64,000 nucleotides of DNA from JAEXOD01 sp963663265 (lineage in GTDB: Bacteria > Bacteroidota > Ignavibacteria > Ignavibacteriales > Melioribacteraceae): NCBI GenBank assembly GCA_963663265.2, contig CAXXXM010000002.1:2294001-2358000 (forward strand), written 5' to 3'. Under the pieces are notes generated by a model. The model was not told where the DNA came from. It made no database searches and saw nothing but the letters and a program-made list of their open reading frames with translations. How positions within the stretch are numbered: the first letter of the stretch is position 1; each line of letters begins with the position of its first letter. Made by a program: the position numbers and the translations under genes. Positions 1 to 9,245 of this stretch are shown here, one piece after another.

Positions 1-1137
1 TTTTTTTACTATAATCAAAAAATGTATTCCGAAGCGATAAAATGTTATATGCAAGTGATAGAAATAAATCCTGAATATTCTGATACCTATAATAAACTTG
101 GCAATGCTTATTATGAACAAGAAGAGTATGATGAAGCAATAAAAAGTTACATTAGAATGATAGAAATAAATCCCGAATATTCTGCGGCATATAATAATCT
201 TGGCGATGCTTATTATGAACAAAGGAAGTACAATGAAGCAATTAACAGCTATAAGCGAGCAGTAGAAATAGATCCCAAAGATGATGTCTTATATAACAAA
301 ATCGGTAATGCATATGATGAGCAAGGGAAGCACAATGAAGCAATAAAAAGTTACAAGCGAGCGATAGAAATTAATCCGAGAAATGCTCGTGCATTTTATA
401 ACATTGGCTGCGATTACTTTAATCAAGGCAGGTATGATGAAGCAATAAAAAGTTACACACGGGCAATAGAAATAAAGCCGGAATCTGTTGCTGCTTATTA
501 TAACCTTGGTTGTACTTATGCAACCCTTGAGGAGTATGAAAATGCGATAAAAAGTTATATGCGAGCGATTGAAATAAATCCAAAACATGCAGGTATTTTT
601 TATAACCTTGGTAATATTTACTATACTCAAGGTAAATATGATGAAGCAATAATAAGCTACGAGCGAGCGGTAGAAATAAATCCCGAAGATGCTGTTACAC
701 ATAGCAACCTTGGAAATGCTTATAGAAGGCAAGGTAAAAATACTGAAGCGATAAAAAGCTACATGCAAGCTATAAAAATAAATCCAAAAGATGCTGATGC
801 ATATAATAACCTTGGGATTGCTTATGCTGATAAAGGTGAGAATGTAGAAGCGATAAAAAGCTATAGACGAGCGATAGAAATAGACCCTGAATTAGATGTT
901 GCATATAACAATCTGGGTTTAGTTTATTGTGAACAAAAAAACTATACAGAAGCAGCAAATTGTTACACCCGAGCGATAGAAATAAATCCTGACTCGCCCC
1001 ATGCATACAACAATCTTGGCAACGTTTATTTTTATCTCAGTGATTATACAAAACAAATTGAATTTTATAGAAAAGCTGCAGATTTAGGGGATACAGGATG
1101 CCAAAGATGGTTGAATGACAATGGATATATCAAGTGA
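1..1137 (+). CDS. TPR repeat protein, 5' end beyond window
   Basis: The protein is almost entirely 34-residue tetratricopeptide repeats, about eleven in the visible part, each with the pattern YNNLGxAYxxQGxYxEAIxSYxRAIEINP. TPR arrays are helical scaffolds for protein-protein contacts; the partner cannot be told from sequence. The first ATG is at 22, but the frame is open to base 1 and the residues before that ATG (FFYYNQK) are the natural start of the same repeat, so the true start lies left of the window. The repeats are very alike, which suggests recent internal duplication. The last unit degenerates into a short C-terminal cap ending at 1137. No catalytic domain is visible. Confidence 0.9.
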   Translation, partial: FFYYNQKMYSEAIKCYMQVIEINPEYSDTYNKLGNAYYEQEEYDEAIKSYIRMIEINPEYSAAYNNLGDAYYEQRKYNEAINSYKRAVEIDPKDDVLYNKIGNAYDEQGKHNEAIKSYKRAIEINPRNARAFYNIGCDYFNQGRYDEAIKSYTRAIEIKPESVAAYYNLGCTYATLEEYENAIKSYMRAIEINPKHAGIFYNLGNIYYTQGKYDEAIISYERAVEINPEDAVTHSNLGNAYRRQGKNTEAIKSYMQAIKINPKDADAYNNLGIAYADKGENVEAIKSYRRAIEIDPELDVAYNNLGLVYCEQKNYTEAANCYTRAIEINPDSPHAYNNLGNVYFYLSDYTKQIEFYRKAADLGDTGCQRWLNDNGYIK

Positions 1138-1157
1138 AGACTACCTCTTGGGTGGAT

Positions 1158-1362
1158 GTTGCAAAACTCGTAAATTCCAATCTCGGTCGTCATCGGTTGT
1201 ACCGTGACGCAAGAATTATTATTCAAAACACTGTTTTTTTAGCTGTTTTCATGCAAAATTTATTCGGTCATGGTAAGACCATGACCGCCATGGATATCTT
1301 TCCCCAATTATGAAACATCCACGACCATGACCGCCCAGGAATTATTCCTCGATTTTGCAACA
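1158..1362 (-). repeat. Dispersed element, inverted relative to the 30.6 kb copies
   Basis: Read on the minus strand, this stretch matches most of the element found twice in tandem at 30563-30894. Shared blocks are the GTTGCAAAACTCG end, the CGTCATCGG..GTACCGTGACGC block, the hairpin CGGTCATGGT-AAG-ACCATGACCG (1265-1287), the GGAATTATTCCTC block and AATTATGAAACATCCACGACC. The blocks near 1288-1362 are rearranged compared with the other copies. No open frame spans it. Confidence 0.8.
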
Positions 1363-1549
1363 TCTGCGAAACGAGTGACAAGAAGCGTGAAACTCGATGA
1401 GGAAATATTAATATTTCTGAATAAAATAATTAAAAGCACCTTTGACTTTGGAAAAGTCAAACGTCGTTAACATGTGAAAAGAAAAGAAGTTAGCACTTCA
1501 GAGAAGTGCCATATGTTCTACACGAAATGTAAATGATGGTATGGTTTTG

Positions 1550-1616
1550 TGCGACTTCCTGAAGTCGAATTTACTTTACATTGCACTATTAACGACATGT
1601 GATTGCTCCGCAATCA
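1550..1616 (+). repeat. Paired-hairpin repeat, copy 1
   Basis: Two hairpins about 33 bases apart: CGACTTC-CT-GAAGTCG at 1552-1567 and GATTGC-TCC-GCAATC at 1601-1615. The block at 1591-1615 matches 30296-30320 at all but one of 25 bases, and the first hairpin is conserved in form there with a different loop. Confidence 0.75.
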
Positions 1617-1795
1617 AAAAAAAAGTAACGAGTGACGGTGTGACAAGTGACGAAAAATTTGCAAAAGATTAATCCCAAAAATCTTATAAGTCCCAAGAAT
1701 CACCGTTCAGACAATGTTTTTGTATTTTGAAACATCCACCTTGGTAGTCTCTTTAGCGTTTTTTGTGTCTTTAAATAGTTGAAAACGGTTGATTT

Positions 1796-3574
1796 TTAAT
1801 TTTTAGGAACTCGGTTTTCTAACGATTTTTCCAAAGACAACATTTGCGAAATTTTAGCAGAATACTCTTCCTTTTTAACTTCTAAATCAGCAGTTTCTTT
1901 TTTAAGCTCTGTTATAGCAGTAGTTCCTTCCTCAACCTTTGCTTGTAAAGTTGCAAAAGTATTTTCTAAAGAAGAAATTTCTTCGTTTATGGATTTTTTC
2001 TTTTCTTCGTAATCACTAAAGTTTTTGTTTTGGATATCTAAAATCTGTTTAATTGATAATTCAATTTCACTTTTTTTGTTTTCCAAAATTACCAATTCAT
2101 TTTGTGTGTTATTCAAATAACTTTTAGTTTTGAAATCTTTAACTTTTAATTTCTCAATTTGTTGTTCGTGTTCGTTTTTTAGTTCTTTTAACGTGTTAAC
2201 AATACTTTCGGTAGCAGTTTTTTCTTTTTCCAAAATTTTTATGCTGCCTTCGGCTTCCATTACTAAAATTTGTTTTTCAGATAAAGTTTTTTCTTTATTA
2301 TTTAATTCAAATTCTTTTTCAATGATTTGTTGTTTAAGTTTATTTAATAACGATTTAGATTCGGTAATATCATTATTGAATGTTTGAAGAGTTTGCGAAA
2401 TTGTTTCTTCAAGTTTAAGATATTGTTGTTCAACTTCTAATTTATGGTTTTCGGAATCTTCCACTTTTGTTTTTAATTCTGATAGCTTTGTTTTAACAAT
2501 ATTTTCTTCTTTGTGTAAATCCAAAATATTTTGTTGTATGGATTCTTCTTTTTGTATAAAATTAGAATGAATTTGTTCTTTATTAATTATTTTTTCTTCA
2601 AGTTCTAAAATCTGTGTAGAAATTTTGTTTATTTCTTCAGTTTTTGAAGTAATTAATAGCTCTAAATTGGCAAGTTCTTTACGTTTTTCAATAGTTTCGG
2701 CAGCAATATTGTCTCGTTTTTGCGTAAATTCATCAAATAAAGCATCTTTTTCGGAAAGTTGTTTTACAAGACCATGTAAACTTTCTTCAATATTCTGCTT
2801 AAGTTCTTCTTTAAGCAAAATTCTTTCATCAAGTTCTTTAATGTTGTTTAGTTTTTGTTTTTCTGCTTCTTTAAGTTCTTCAATTGATTTGTTTAATTTA
2901 TTTTCCAAATCTCGTTGTCTTACTACCTCATGTTCAACTTCTTCAAGTTCATTGGAATAAGCTTTGGTTTGTCCCGAAAGCTCAAAAACTTCATCTTTTA
3001 AGGAGTCATATTCTTCTTTTACAGAAGAAAAATTTTCGTTTATTTCTTTATGTTCGTCGCGGAGAATATGTAAACTTTCTTGCAGAGTTGTTATTTCGGA
3101 AATTAAATATTCTTTATCGGTTTGTAACGCAGCAACAGATTTATTTAATTCTTCAAACTCAGTTTGTTTTTGGATGTAATTGGAATTAAATTCTTCTTCT
3201 TTTGTATCTATATTATTAATTTCTTCAACTTTATGACTTAATGAATCTTCTAAACTTAGTTTTTTGTCGTTCAATAAACTAATTTCGTTTTCAGCAGAAG
3301 TTTTGTTGGAATTTAATTCATCAATTCTCAAATTTAATTCAATAATTGAGCGAACTTTTTCGGCAGCTTCTGCGTCTAAATCACGTAGCTTGTTGGAAAC
3401 TTCAAATTCCTTTTCATTAAGCTCAGAAATTTGCTTGCGGGCATTAATAACTTTATATTCAAGGTCTTCAAAACTATTATGAAATTCTAAAGTCTTATTT
3501 AGTTTAGCTTTTAATTCTTCATTTTCCTTAAGAAGTGCTTCAAGCTCTTTTTTTGAATTTGATAATAGACCCAT
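1796..3574 (-). CDS. Long coiled-coil protein of unknown function
   Basis: This 592-residue protein is almost wholly predicted coiled coil: heptad patterns rich in Glu, Lys, Leu and Ile run from about residue 8 to the end, with few Pro or Gly. There is no signal peptide, membrane segment, Walker motif or hinge, so it is not a complete SMC or Rad50 protein; database hits to SMC-like proteins would reflect composition. A cytoskeletal, filament-forming or scaffold role is possible but not shown. The start at 3574 is preceded on the minus strand by AGGATAT as a ribosome binding site. It is divergent from the MATE gene, with about 95 A/T-rich bases between them for both promoters. Confidence 0.85.
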   Translation of the reverse strand: MGLLSNSKKELEALLKENEELKAKLNKTLEFHNSFEDLEYKVINARKQISELNEKEFEVSNKLRDLDAEAAEKVRSIIELNLRIDELNSNKTSAENEISLLNDKKLSLEDSLSHKVEEINNIDTKEEEFNSNYIQKQTEFEELNKSVAALQTDKEYLISEITTLQESLHILRDEHKEINENFSSVKEEYDSLKDEVFELSGQTKAYSNELEEVEHEVVRQRDLENKLNKSIEELKEAEKQKLNNIKELDERILLKEELKQNIEESLHGLVKQLSEKDALFDEFTQKRDNIAAETIEKRKELANLELLITSKTEEINKISTQILELEEKIINKEQIHSNFIQKEESIQQNILDLHKEENIVKTKLSELKTKVEDSENHKLEVEQQYLKLEETISQTLQTFNNDITESKSLLNKLKQQIIEKEFELNNKEKTLSEKQILVMEAEGSIKILEKEKTATESIVNTLKELKNEHEQQIEKLKVKDFKTKSYLNNTQNELVILENKKSEIELSIKQILDIQNKNFSDYEEKKKSINEEISSLENTFATLQAKVEEGTTAITELKKETADLEVKKEEYSAKISQMLSLEKSLENRVPKN

Positions 3575-3670
3575 ACTATATCCTAAATAAAATTAGTTAA
3601 AAATATTAAAATTAATATACTTAGAATTTAATAAATAATAAATTAAATTTACAATAAAACATTATTTACA

Positions 3671-5011
3671 ATGATAGAGAAAATAAAAAATAATCTAAAA
3701 GAAACTATCAAATTGGCAATACCTTTATCCTTAAGTCAATTAGGACATGTGCTTATGGGTATTGTTGATACTATTATGGTTGGCTGGTTAGGTGCAGAAT
3801 CACTTGCGGCAGCAGGATTAATCAGTAGTGTTTTTCATGTTCTTTTAGTGCTGGGTATCGGTTTAAGTTTTGCAGTTACACCTTTGGTTGCTGTTGCTAA
3901 AGGTTCGGGCGATGAAAAAGAATATAGACCCTTATTTATAAACTCATTACTTATTAATGCTGTTACTGCCTTTATTATTGTAACAGTGATTGTACCTGGT
4001 GCCGAAATAATTAGATATCTCAATCAACCATCTGATGTTGTAGCAAAAGCTATTCCGTATATGAGGATTATCGGTTTTTCTGTTCTTCCAGTAATGCTTT
4101 TTCAATCATACAAGCAGTTTTTGGAAGGGCTTTCTGATGTTAAGGTTGCAATGTATATAAACTTGTTAGCTAATGTTGCAAATGTATTCTTTAACTGGGT
4201 ATTAATATATGGGAAATTAGGATTCCCTGAACTTGGTTTAAACGGTGCAGGTATTGCAACTTTATCAACACGTATATTAATGAGTTTAAGCTTAGTGTTT
4301 TATGTTAATAGAAGTGAAAGTTACATCAAGTTTATTAAAACCGGTGAGAAGATAAGACTAAGCATTGAAAAAGTTAAAAAACTTTTAGCAATTGGTTTGC
4401 CAAGTGCTTTGCAGATGGTTGTTGAAGTAACAGCTTTTTCTTCAATTGGAATTATGATTGGTTGGTTAGGAACCACCCAGCTTGCCGCTCATCAAATTGC
4501 CTTAAACTTAGCATCAACTACTTTTATGATTATGATGGGCATTTCGTCGGCAGGAACTATTAGAGTTGGGAATGCAGTAGGTGAAAAAGACAATACTAAA
4601 ATTAGATATGCAGGTTTTACATCCATATTTTTATGTGTTTTAATTATGTTTTTCTTTGGGATTGTTTTTGTACTATTTAAAGATATTCTCCCTTATATAT
4701 ACATAAATGATAATAATGTAATTAGAGTTGTTAGTAAACTATTAATGATTGCCGCACTTTTCCAAATATTTGATGGTATGCAGGCTTCTTCAATTGGAGC
4801 ACTACGTGGATTAAGTGATGTTAAATTTCCGGCATTAATAATTTTTATTGCTTATTGGGTTATTGGTGTGCCGCTTGGTGCCTTTTTAACTTTTTCCTTA
4901 AAATGGGATGTTTATGGAATATGGAGCTCTTTTGTCTTTTCATTAATATTTGTAGGGGTATTAATGGCTTATAGATTCCATAAACTTAGCAAAAAATTTA
5001 TTAAGGAATAA
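3671..5011 (+). CDS. MATE family multidrug efflux transporter (NorM-like)
   Basis: A 446-residue integral membrane protein with about twelve hydrophobic segments arranged as two MatE halves (about 15-175 and 235-400), the usual MATE size. The N-terminal half carries GIVDTIMVGWLG, with the acidic residue D33 in the first helix expected for cation coupling, and the second half repeats the pattern with GIMIGWLGTTQLAAHQIA. The family exports cationic drugs and metabolites in exchange for Na+ or H+ across the inner membrane; the substrate here is unknown. The gene stands alone, divergent from the coiled-coil gene and followed by a G+C-rich hairpin. Confidence 0.93.
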   Translation: MIEKIKNNLKETIKLAIPLSLSQLGHVLMGIVDTIMVGWLGAESLAAAGLISSVFHVLLVLGIGLSFAVTPLVAVAKGSGDEKEYRPLFINSLLINAVTAFIIVTVIVPGAEIIRYLNQPSDVVAKAIPYMRIIGFSVLPVMLFQSYKQFLEGLSDVKVAMYINLLANVANVFFNWVLIYGKLGFPELGLNGAGIATLSTRILMSLSLVFYVNRSESYIKFIKTGEKIRLSIEKVKKLLAIGLPSALQMVVEVTAFSSIGIMIGWLGTTQLAAHQIALNLASTTFMIMMGISSAGTIRVGNAVGEKDNTKIRYAGFTSIFLCVLIMFFFGIVFVLFKDILPYIYINDNNVIRVVSKLLMIAALFQIFDGMQASSIGALRGLSDVKFPALIIFIAYWVIGVPLGAFLTFSLKWDVYGIWSSFVFSLIFVGVLMAYRFHKLSKKFIKE

Positions 5012-5017
5012 AAAAGA

Positions 5018-5041
5018 ACAAGGGGAGCGATGTCCCCTTGT
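5018..5041 (+). terminator. Hairpin after the MATE gene, possible terminator
   Basis: Perfect 9-bp stem ACAAGGGGA / TCCCCTTGT with a six-base loop, starting seven bases after the stop codon. It lacks a clear T-run on its 3' side, so it may act as an RNA-stability hairpin rather than an intrinsic terminator. Confidence 0.45.
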
Positions 5042-5148
5042 ATCTGCAAGTAGTTTGGATAAATAATTTTGTATTTGTTTTACATACATTTCAAATTTAA
5101 TAAAATATTTTTAAAAGGGAAATACAAATTTTTGGTGCCCACAATTAT

Positions 5149-5245
5149 GTCGCCATGTTGTGCTACAACTATGTCGCCACGTTGTGGCTCGTTTTTGTTT
5201 AATGTAATTGTGTGCTACAACTATGTCGCCACATGCGTGGCTATT
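5149..5245 (-). repeat. Partial inverted relatives of the 158-bp array unit
   Basis: TGCTACAACTATGTCGCCAC occurs at 5161-5180 and, as far as its last base, again at 5213-5232. Each copy is followed by a hairpin: GCCAC-GTT-GTGGC at 5176-5188 and GCCAC-ATGC-GTGGC at 5228-5241. Read on the opposite strand these contain GTGGCGACATA and TAGTTGTAGCA, both also present in the 158-bp units to the right. Confidence 0.6.
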
Positions 5246-5270
5246 TTAACGAGGATGTAATTTGGTGCTT

Positions 5271-5826
5271 TATAAATTCCCACAAAGTGGGAAAATAGTT
5301 GTAGCAGAAAATAAAAAAGATAATATAAAAGCCGCGTGAGCGGCGACATAAAATATATTACACCTTTAAAATTGCGAAATTTCATAAAAGGATATGATCA
5401 AAGAAAATAGATATTAAATATTGTTGTTTATAAATTCCCACAAAGTGGGAAAATAGTTGTAGCAGAAAATAAAAAAGACAATATAAAAGCCGCGTGAGCG
5501 GCGACATAAAATATATTACACCTTTAAAATTGCGAAATTTCATAAATGGATATGATCAAGGAAAATAGATATTAAATATTTTTGTTTATAAATTCCCACA
5601 AAGTGGGGAAATAGTTGTAGCAGGATATAAAAAAGATAATATAAAAGCCGCGTGAGCGGCGACATAAAATATATTACACCTTTAAAATTGCGAAATTTCA
5701 TAAAAGGATATGATCAAAGAAAATAGATATTAAATATTGTTGTTTAAAATTCCCACAAAGTGGGAAAATAGTTGTAGCTGAAAATAAAAAAACAATACAA
5801 AAGCCGCGTGAGCGGCGACATAAAAT
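5271..5826 (+). repeat. Tandem array of a 158-bp unit, about 3.5 copies
   Basis: Units begin at 5271, 5429, 5587 and about 5745, an almost exact 158-bp period; the fourth is cut off after about 80 bases. Copies differ at only a few positions. Each unit carries two hairpins at fixed places: TTCCCAC-AAA-GTGGGAA near its start and GCCGC-GTGA-GCGGC about 65 bases on, followed by GACATAAAATATATTACACC. There is no open frame through the array, no short repeat/spacer alternation and no cas gene. Function is unknown; transcribed small RNAs or a non-autonomous repeat are possible. Confidence 0.85.
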
Positions 5827-6093
5827 TTATTTAGTATTAAAAAACTCAAAATTAAACCATTTTAATTTTTGGAATGTCTAATACTTAAAATTACTTATTT
5901 TTTATATGATAATATTGTATAAATAAAAAAATCCCCCTAGTTCAAAGTTAAGGATAGGTATTAATTAATTTAATATCTGTCCTTTTCCTTTTTATAGATA
6001 AAATACAAAAAATAATGACCTAAATAAAATTTTTTGAATAAGAGAAAATTTTAGCGTAAATTTAAAATTTTGATATTTTCTTTTGGATAAACT
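5827..6093. other. A/T-rich leader upstream of recN
   Basis: No gene is seen. An imperfect hairpin around 5951-5988 (AAGGATAGGTATT pairing with AATATCTGTCCTT, with mismatches) is followed by a T-rich run and could end transcripts coming from the repeat array. Certainty is low. Confidence 0.35.
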
Positions 6094-7800
6094 ATGTTAA
6101 AATCTCTCGCAATAAAAGACTATGCTTTAATAGAAAGTATTGAAGTTGAATTTGAGAACGGATTAAACATAATTACCGGTGAAACAGGAGCCGGTAAATC
6201 AATTTTAATTGATGCACTTGGTATTTTGCTTGGAGATAGAGCAAGTGTTGAAGTAGTTAGAAGAGATTGCAATAAGGCTATTATTGAGGGGATATTTGAT
6301 GTTTCTAACAATAAAAAAATTGAAAAATTGTTACTCAAAAATGAAATTGACTTTAACGATGAATTAATTTTAAGAAGAGAAATATCAATAAAGGGAAATA
6401 ATAGAGTTTTTATTAATGATACTCCCGTTAGTCTTAATTTAATAAAAGAAGCGGGTGATTATTTAGTTGACTTGCATGGTCAGCACGAGCATCAATCGTT
6501 ATTACGCAGCGAAAAGCATGTTGAGTTTTTGGATGACTACTTAAATATCAGTTCCTTACATGATGTATATAGATATGAGTTAAGTCAATTAAATAGTCTA
6601 AAAAAAGAATTGAAATCGTGGTACGAAAAAGAAAGACTAATAAGAGAGAAATTTGATTTATACTCATTTCAACTAAAGGAAATTAACGAAGTATCACCAT
6701 CAGTTGAGGAAGAAGAAGAATTAGAAAAAGAGTTGAAGATATTAGAAAATTCGGCTAAACTAACGACATTAACTCAAGAAATATATTCAACTTTATATGA
6801 GGGGGAAAATCCGGTTTACGATCAATTGATAAATGTATTAGAATCGTTAAAGGAACTTGGATTTATTGATGGACAGTTTAAGGAAAAAGAGACGGAATGT
6901 AATTCGGCAGCAGCTTTAGTGCAAGATATTGCAGATTTTATTCGCAGTTATATGAATAGAATTGAAACCGATCCTGCAAGACTTGAAGAAGTAAGAGAGA
7001 GAATTGTAGGTTTTGGCAGGTTAAAGAAAAAATATGGCGGCTCAATTAAATCTGTTTTAGCATATAAGCTTAAAATTAGTGAAGAAATTGATATTGCAAC
7101 AAATTTTGATGATAAAATAAAAGAGCTAAATGAAAGATTAAAATCTTCAAGGCACACAATAGGAATGATTGCCAAAAGAATATCTGATAAAAGACGAAAA
7201 GGAAGTATTAAATTAAAGGAAGAGATTGAAGAATCATTAAAATATTTGGGAATCAATCATTCTGAGTTTATGGTTAGCATAAATAATAAAGAAACGGATG
7301 ATTCAGAAAACTATATTATAGTAGAAGATAAAAAATATAATTATAATATTCATGGATACGATGAAGTTGAATTTTATGTATCCACAAATCTTGGTGAAAC
7401 ACCAAAGCCTTTGGTAAAAGTAGCATCAGGTGGAGAAGTATCAAGAATAATGCTTGCATTAAAAACTTCCTTGGCAAAAAATGATTCGTTGCCACTTTTA
7501 ATTTTTGACGAAATTGATACAGGCGTAAGTGGAAGAATAGGTCAAAAGGTGGGAATGGCGTTAAAAAAATTATCAAATTATCATCAAATAATAGCAATAA
7601 CTCATCTTCCTCAAATAGCAGCATTGGCAAAAGTACATTATGCCGTAGAAAAACACCAAGTAGGAAATAGGGTGTTAAGCAATGTTAGAAAACTTAGTAA
7701 ATCAGAAAGGTTAAACGAAGTTGCAAAATTACTAAGCGGTGAAGTTGTTACCGAAACAAGTATTTCCACGGCAAAAGAGTTGATGGCTTATACTGAATAA
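6094..7800 (+). CDS. recN: DNA repair protein RecN
   Basis: An SMC-like ATPase that acts early in recombinational repair of double-strand breaks, organising DNA ends and promoting RecA action. At 568 residues it is full length. Walker A GETGAGKS lies at 29-36; the characteristic GQHEHQSLL follows near 129-137; a central coiled coil spans about 160-380. The C-terminal ATPase half has the VASGGEVSRIMLALK signature (about 442), Walker B IFDEIDTGVSG (about 470) and ITHLPQIAA. The gene is monocistronic, between the repeat array and the sigma factor gene. RecN is often SOS-regulated, but I did not recognise a LexA box in the leader. Confidence 0.96.
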   Translation: MLKSLAIKDYALIESIEVEFENGLNIITGETGAGKSILIDALGILLGDRASVEVVRRDCNKAIIEGIFDVSNNKKIEKLLLKNEIDFNDELILRREISIKGNNRVFINDTPVSLNLIKEAGDYLVDLHGQHEHQSLLRSEKHVEFLDDYLNISSLHDVYRYELSQLNSLKKELKSWYEKERLIREKFDLYSFQLKEINEVSPSVEEEEELEKELKILENSAKLTTLTQEIYSTLYEGENPVYDQLINVLESLKELGFIDGQFKEKETECNSAAALVQDIADFIRSYMNRIETDPARLEEVRERIVGFGRLKKKYGGSIKSVLAYKLKISEEIDIATNFDDKIKELNERLKSSRHTIGMIAKRISDKRRKGSIKLKEEIEESLKYLGINHSEFMVSINNKETDDSENYIIVEDKKYNYNIHGYDEVEFYVSTNLGETPKPLVKVASGGEVSRIMLALKTSLAKNDSLPLLIFDEIDTGVSGRIGQKVGMALKKLSNYHQIIAITHLPQIAALAKVHYAVEKHQVGNRVLSNVRKLSKSERLNEVAKLLSGEVVTETSISTAKELMAYTE

Positions 7801-7838
7801 ACGAGAAGTGCTGGAGTTTTATTAATTACTTGATTTAA

Positions 7839-7872
7839 CAAGATTATTAGTATATTTTTATTAATAATCTTG
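7839..7872 (+). terminator. A/T-rich inverted repeat between recN and the sigma gene
   Basis: 11-bp arms CAAGATTATTA / TAATAATCTTG around a 12-base loop, followed by CATTTTTAAAA. It could terminate recN transcripts or act in the leader of the sigma factor gene. Confidence 0.4.
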
Positions 7873-7904
7873 AAACATTTTTAAAAAATAAAAAGTATAA
7901 AATA

Positions 7905-8495
7905 TTGAATAAGAAACTTACTGAACTAAGCGATGAAGAGTTAATTGCGAAATTTCAAGAGACAGACGCAATTGAATGCTTTGAAATATTAGTTAAGCGA
8001 TACAAAGATCCATTAATGAATTTTGTTTATCGTTTTGTTGGCGATAGAAATGCTTGTAGCGATATAGTTCAAGAAACAATGATAAAGTTTTATTTGAACA
8101 AAAATTCGTATAAATCGTTTGCTAAATTTTCAACTTGGATATACACAATAGCCGGAAATTTAGCAAAAAACGAATTAAAACGAAGAAAACGCCGAAACAT
8201 TTTATCGTTAAGCAATAACGAAAACGAAGATCAACAACCTTTACAAATAGAGGATGGATCTATACAGCAGCCGGATGCCATTTTGGATGGAAAAATTAAA
8301 AACGAAATGATCCAAAAAGCATTAAACAAGGTTAAACCGGTGTATCGCGAAGTTGTGATACTGCGAGACATTCAAGGATTTTCGTACGAAGAAATTGCAG
8401 AAATGACAGGTTTATCAATTGGAACAGTAAAATCAAGAATAAACAGAGGAAGAACTAAGCTTCAAAAATTGCTTAAAAATATTTATAACGAGTAG
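7905..8495 (+). CDS. RNA polymerase sigma factor, ECF (RpoE-like) family
   Basis: A 196-residue alternative sigma factor with regions 2 and 4 only. Region 2 spans about residues 22-95 (DPLMNFVYRFVGD, then DIVQETMIKFY and FSTWIYTIAGN). Region 4 spans about 128-185, with the helix-turn-helix YEEIAEMTGLSIGTVKSRINRGR. It directs RNA polymerase to a dedicated promoter set. The frame opens with TTG at 7905 and no ATG lies nearby upstream; this start places the conserved N-terminus correctly but the ribosome binding site is weak. The next gene follows after three bases and encodes a single-pass membrane protein, the usual place for an anti-sigma factor. Confidence 0.93.
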   Translation: MNKKLTELSDEELIAKFQETDAIECFEILVKRYKDPLMNFVYRFVGDRNACSDIVQETMIKFYLNKNSYKSFAKFSTWIYTIAGNLAKNELKRRKRRNILSLSNNENEDQQPLQIEDGSIQQPDAILDGKIKNEMIQKALNKVKPVYREVVILRDIQGFSYEEIAEMTGLSIGTVKSRINRGRTKLQKLLKNIYNE

Positions 8496-8498
8496 CCT

Positions 8499-9179
8499 AT
8501 GAATAGTGACCTTTACGATAATAAAGAAAAAGAATTTGAGAAAGTAATAAAACTTCTTAAAGAATTACCAAAAATTGAAATTCCGGATAACTTTGAGCAC
8601 AATTTAATGGTGCGTATCCAAAACAAAAACTTTGGAACTGAAGAGAAAAAGAGTTTTAGTAGATGGCTTTATATTTTTACTCCCGCAACCGCTGTTGTTC
8701 TATCTGGATTTCTTGTGCTCTTTTTCCTTGGTGACAACTTAAAAAATCATGATGATTTATTTCAATTTGACCCGCCGGTTAGGCAGGAAGCAGGCGTTAA
8801 AAAGATGGATACGCTTGAAATAAAAGAATTTATTGTTGATAATAACACAAAAGAGAATAATAAAAATAATTCGGTTAGCAATACTGTTACAGTTAAGCAA
8901 AAAGCTTATCAAGTAGTAGTTCAGTCAAATGATATAGTTCAAAAAACTCAAAAAGATTTATTTATTGATGATTCCAAATCGGTTGATTTAGATAAAATTA
9001 TGTCTGGAGAAAACAACGCTCCTAAAAGCAAAGGCAGAATCAGGCTTGTAAGCGAAGGGAACAACTATTATCCATTTGATGAATTTATTGTAAAACCCCA
9101 AAAGGATAATTCGGTAAAAAGTTTAAAAGCCCGGATGGATTCATTAAAAACTGCTGCAAGTAAAAATCAAAACAAATAA
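8499..9179 (+). CDS. Single-pass membrane protein, putative anti-sigma partner
   Basis: A 226-residue protein with a cytoplasmic-type N-terminus (about 1-55), one membrane helix (about 56-77, WLYIFTPATAVVLSGFLVLFF) and a polar Asn/Lys-rich C-terminal part. It starts three bases after the ECF sigma gene, so the two are co-transcribed and probably translationally coupled. Topology and position fit an anti-sigma factor holding the sigma at the inner membrane. No zinc-binding HxxxCxxC motif of the ZAS class is present and overall sequence does not match a family I can name, so the role is inferred from context. Confidence 0.7.
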   Translation: MNSDLYDNKEKEFEKVIKLLKELPKIEIPDNFEHNLMVRIQNKNFGTEEKKSFSRWLYIFTPATAVVLSGFLVLFFLGDNLKNHDDLFQFDPPVRQEAGVKKMDTLEIKEFIVDNNTKENNKNNSVSNTVTVKQKAYQVVVQSNDIVQKTQKDLFIDDSKSVDLDKIMSGENNAPKSKGRIRLVSEGNNYYPFDEFIVKPQKDNSVKSLKARMDSLKTAASKNQNK

Positions 9180-9245
9180 GTTATTTGATTTTTAAACAAT
9201 ATTGTATTACATTAGTAGTCTTAATTTTTAGGAGATGTATTTAAA

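Larger units (their letters stand above)
1138..1795. other. Repeat-bearing intergenic region, no gene
   Basis: I see no credible coding frame in these 658 bases. They hold a copy of a dispersed element (1158-1362) also found at 30.56-30.89 kb, and a chain of short perfect hairpins: 1442-1460, 1493-1509, 1552-1567 and 1601-1615. The last two form a pair repeated at 30254-30320. Confidence 0.7.

Noticed and set aside
289..768. 159-codon frame opposite the TPR gene
   Set aside because: It is the antisense reading of a highly periodic TPR gene; its own periodicity mirrors the 34-residue repeat.
2625..3482. Several Ser/Phe/Leu-rich plus-strand frames
   Set aside because: They are antisense shadows of the coiled-coil gene, whose Glu/Lys/Leu codons read as Ser/Phe/Leu on the other strand.
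5069..5260. 63-codon open frame
   Set aside because: It runs through inverted repeat fragments, has odd composition and no ribosome binding site; it is a by-product of the repeats.
5149..5826. Possible CRISPR array
   Set aside because: The period is 158 bp and whole units repeat, with no short repeat alternating with unique spacers and no cas gene nearby.
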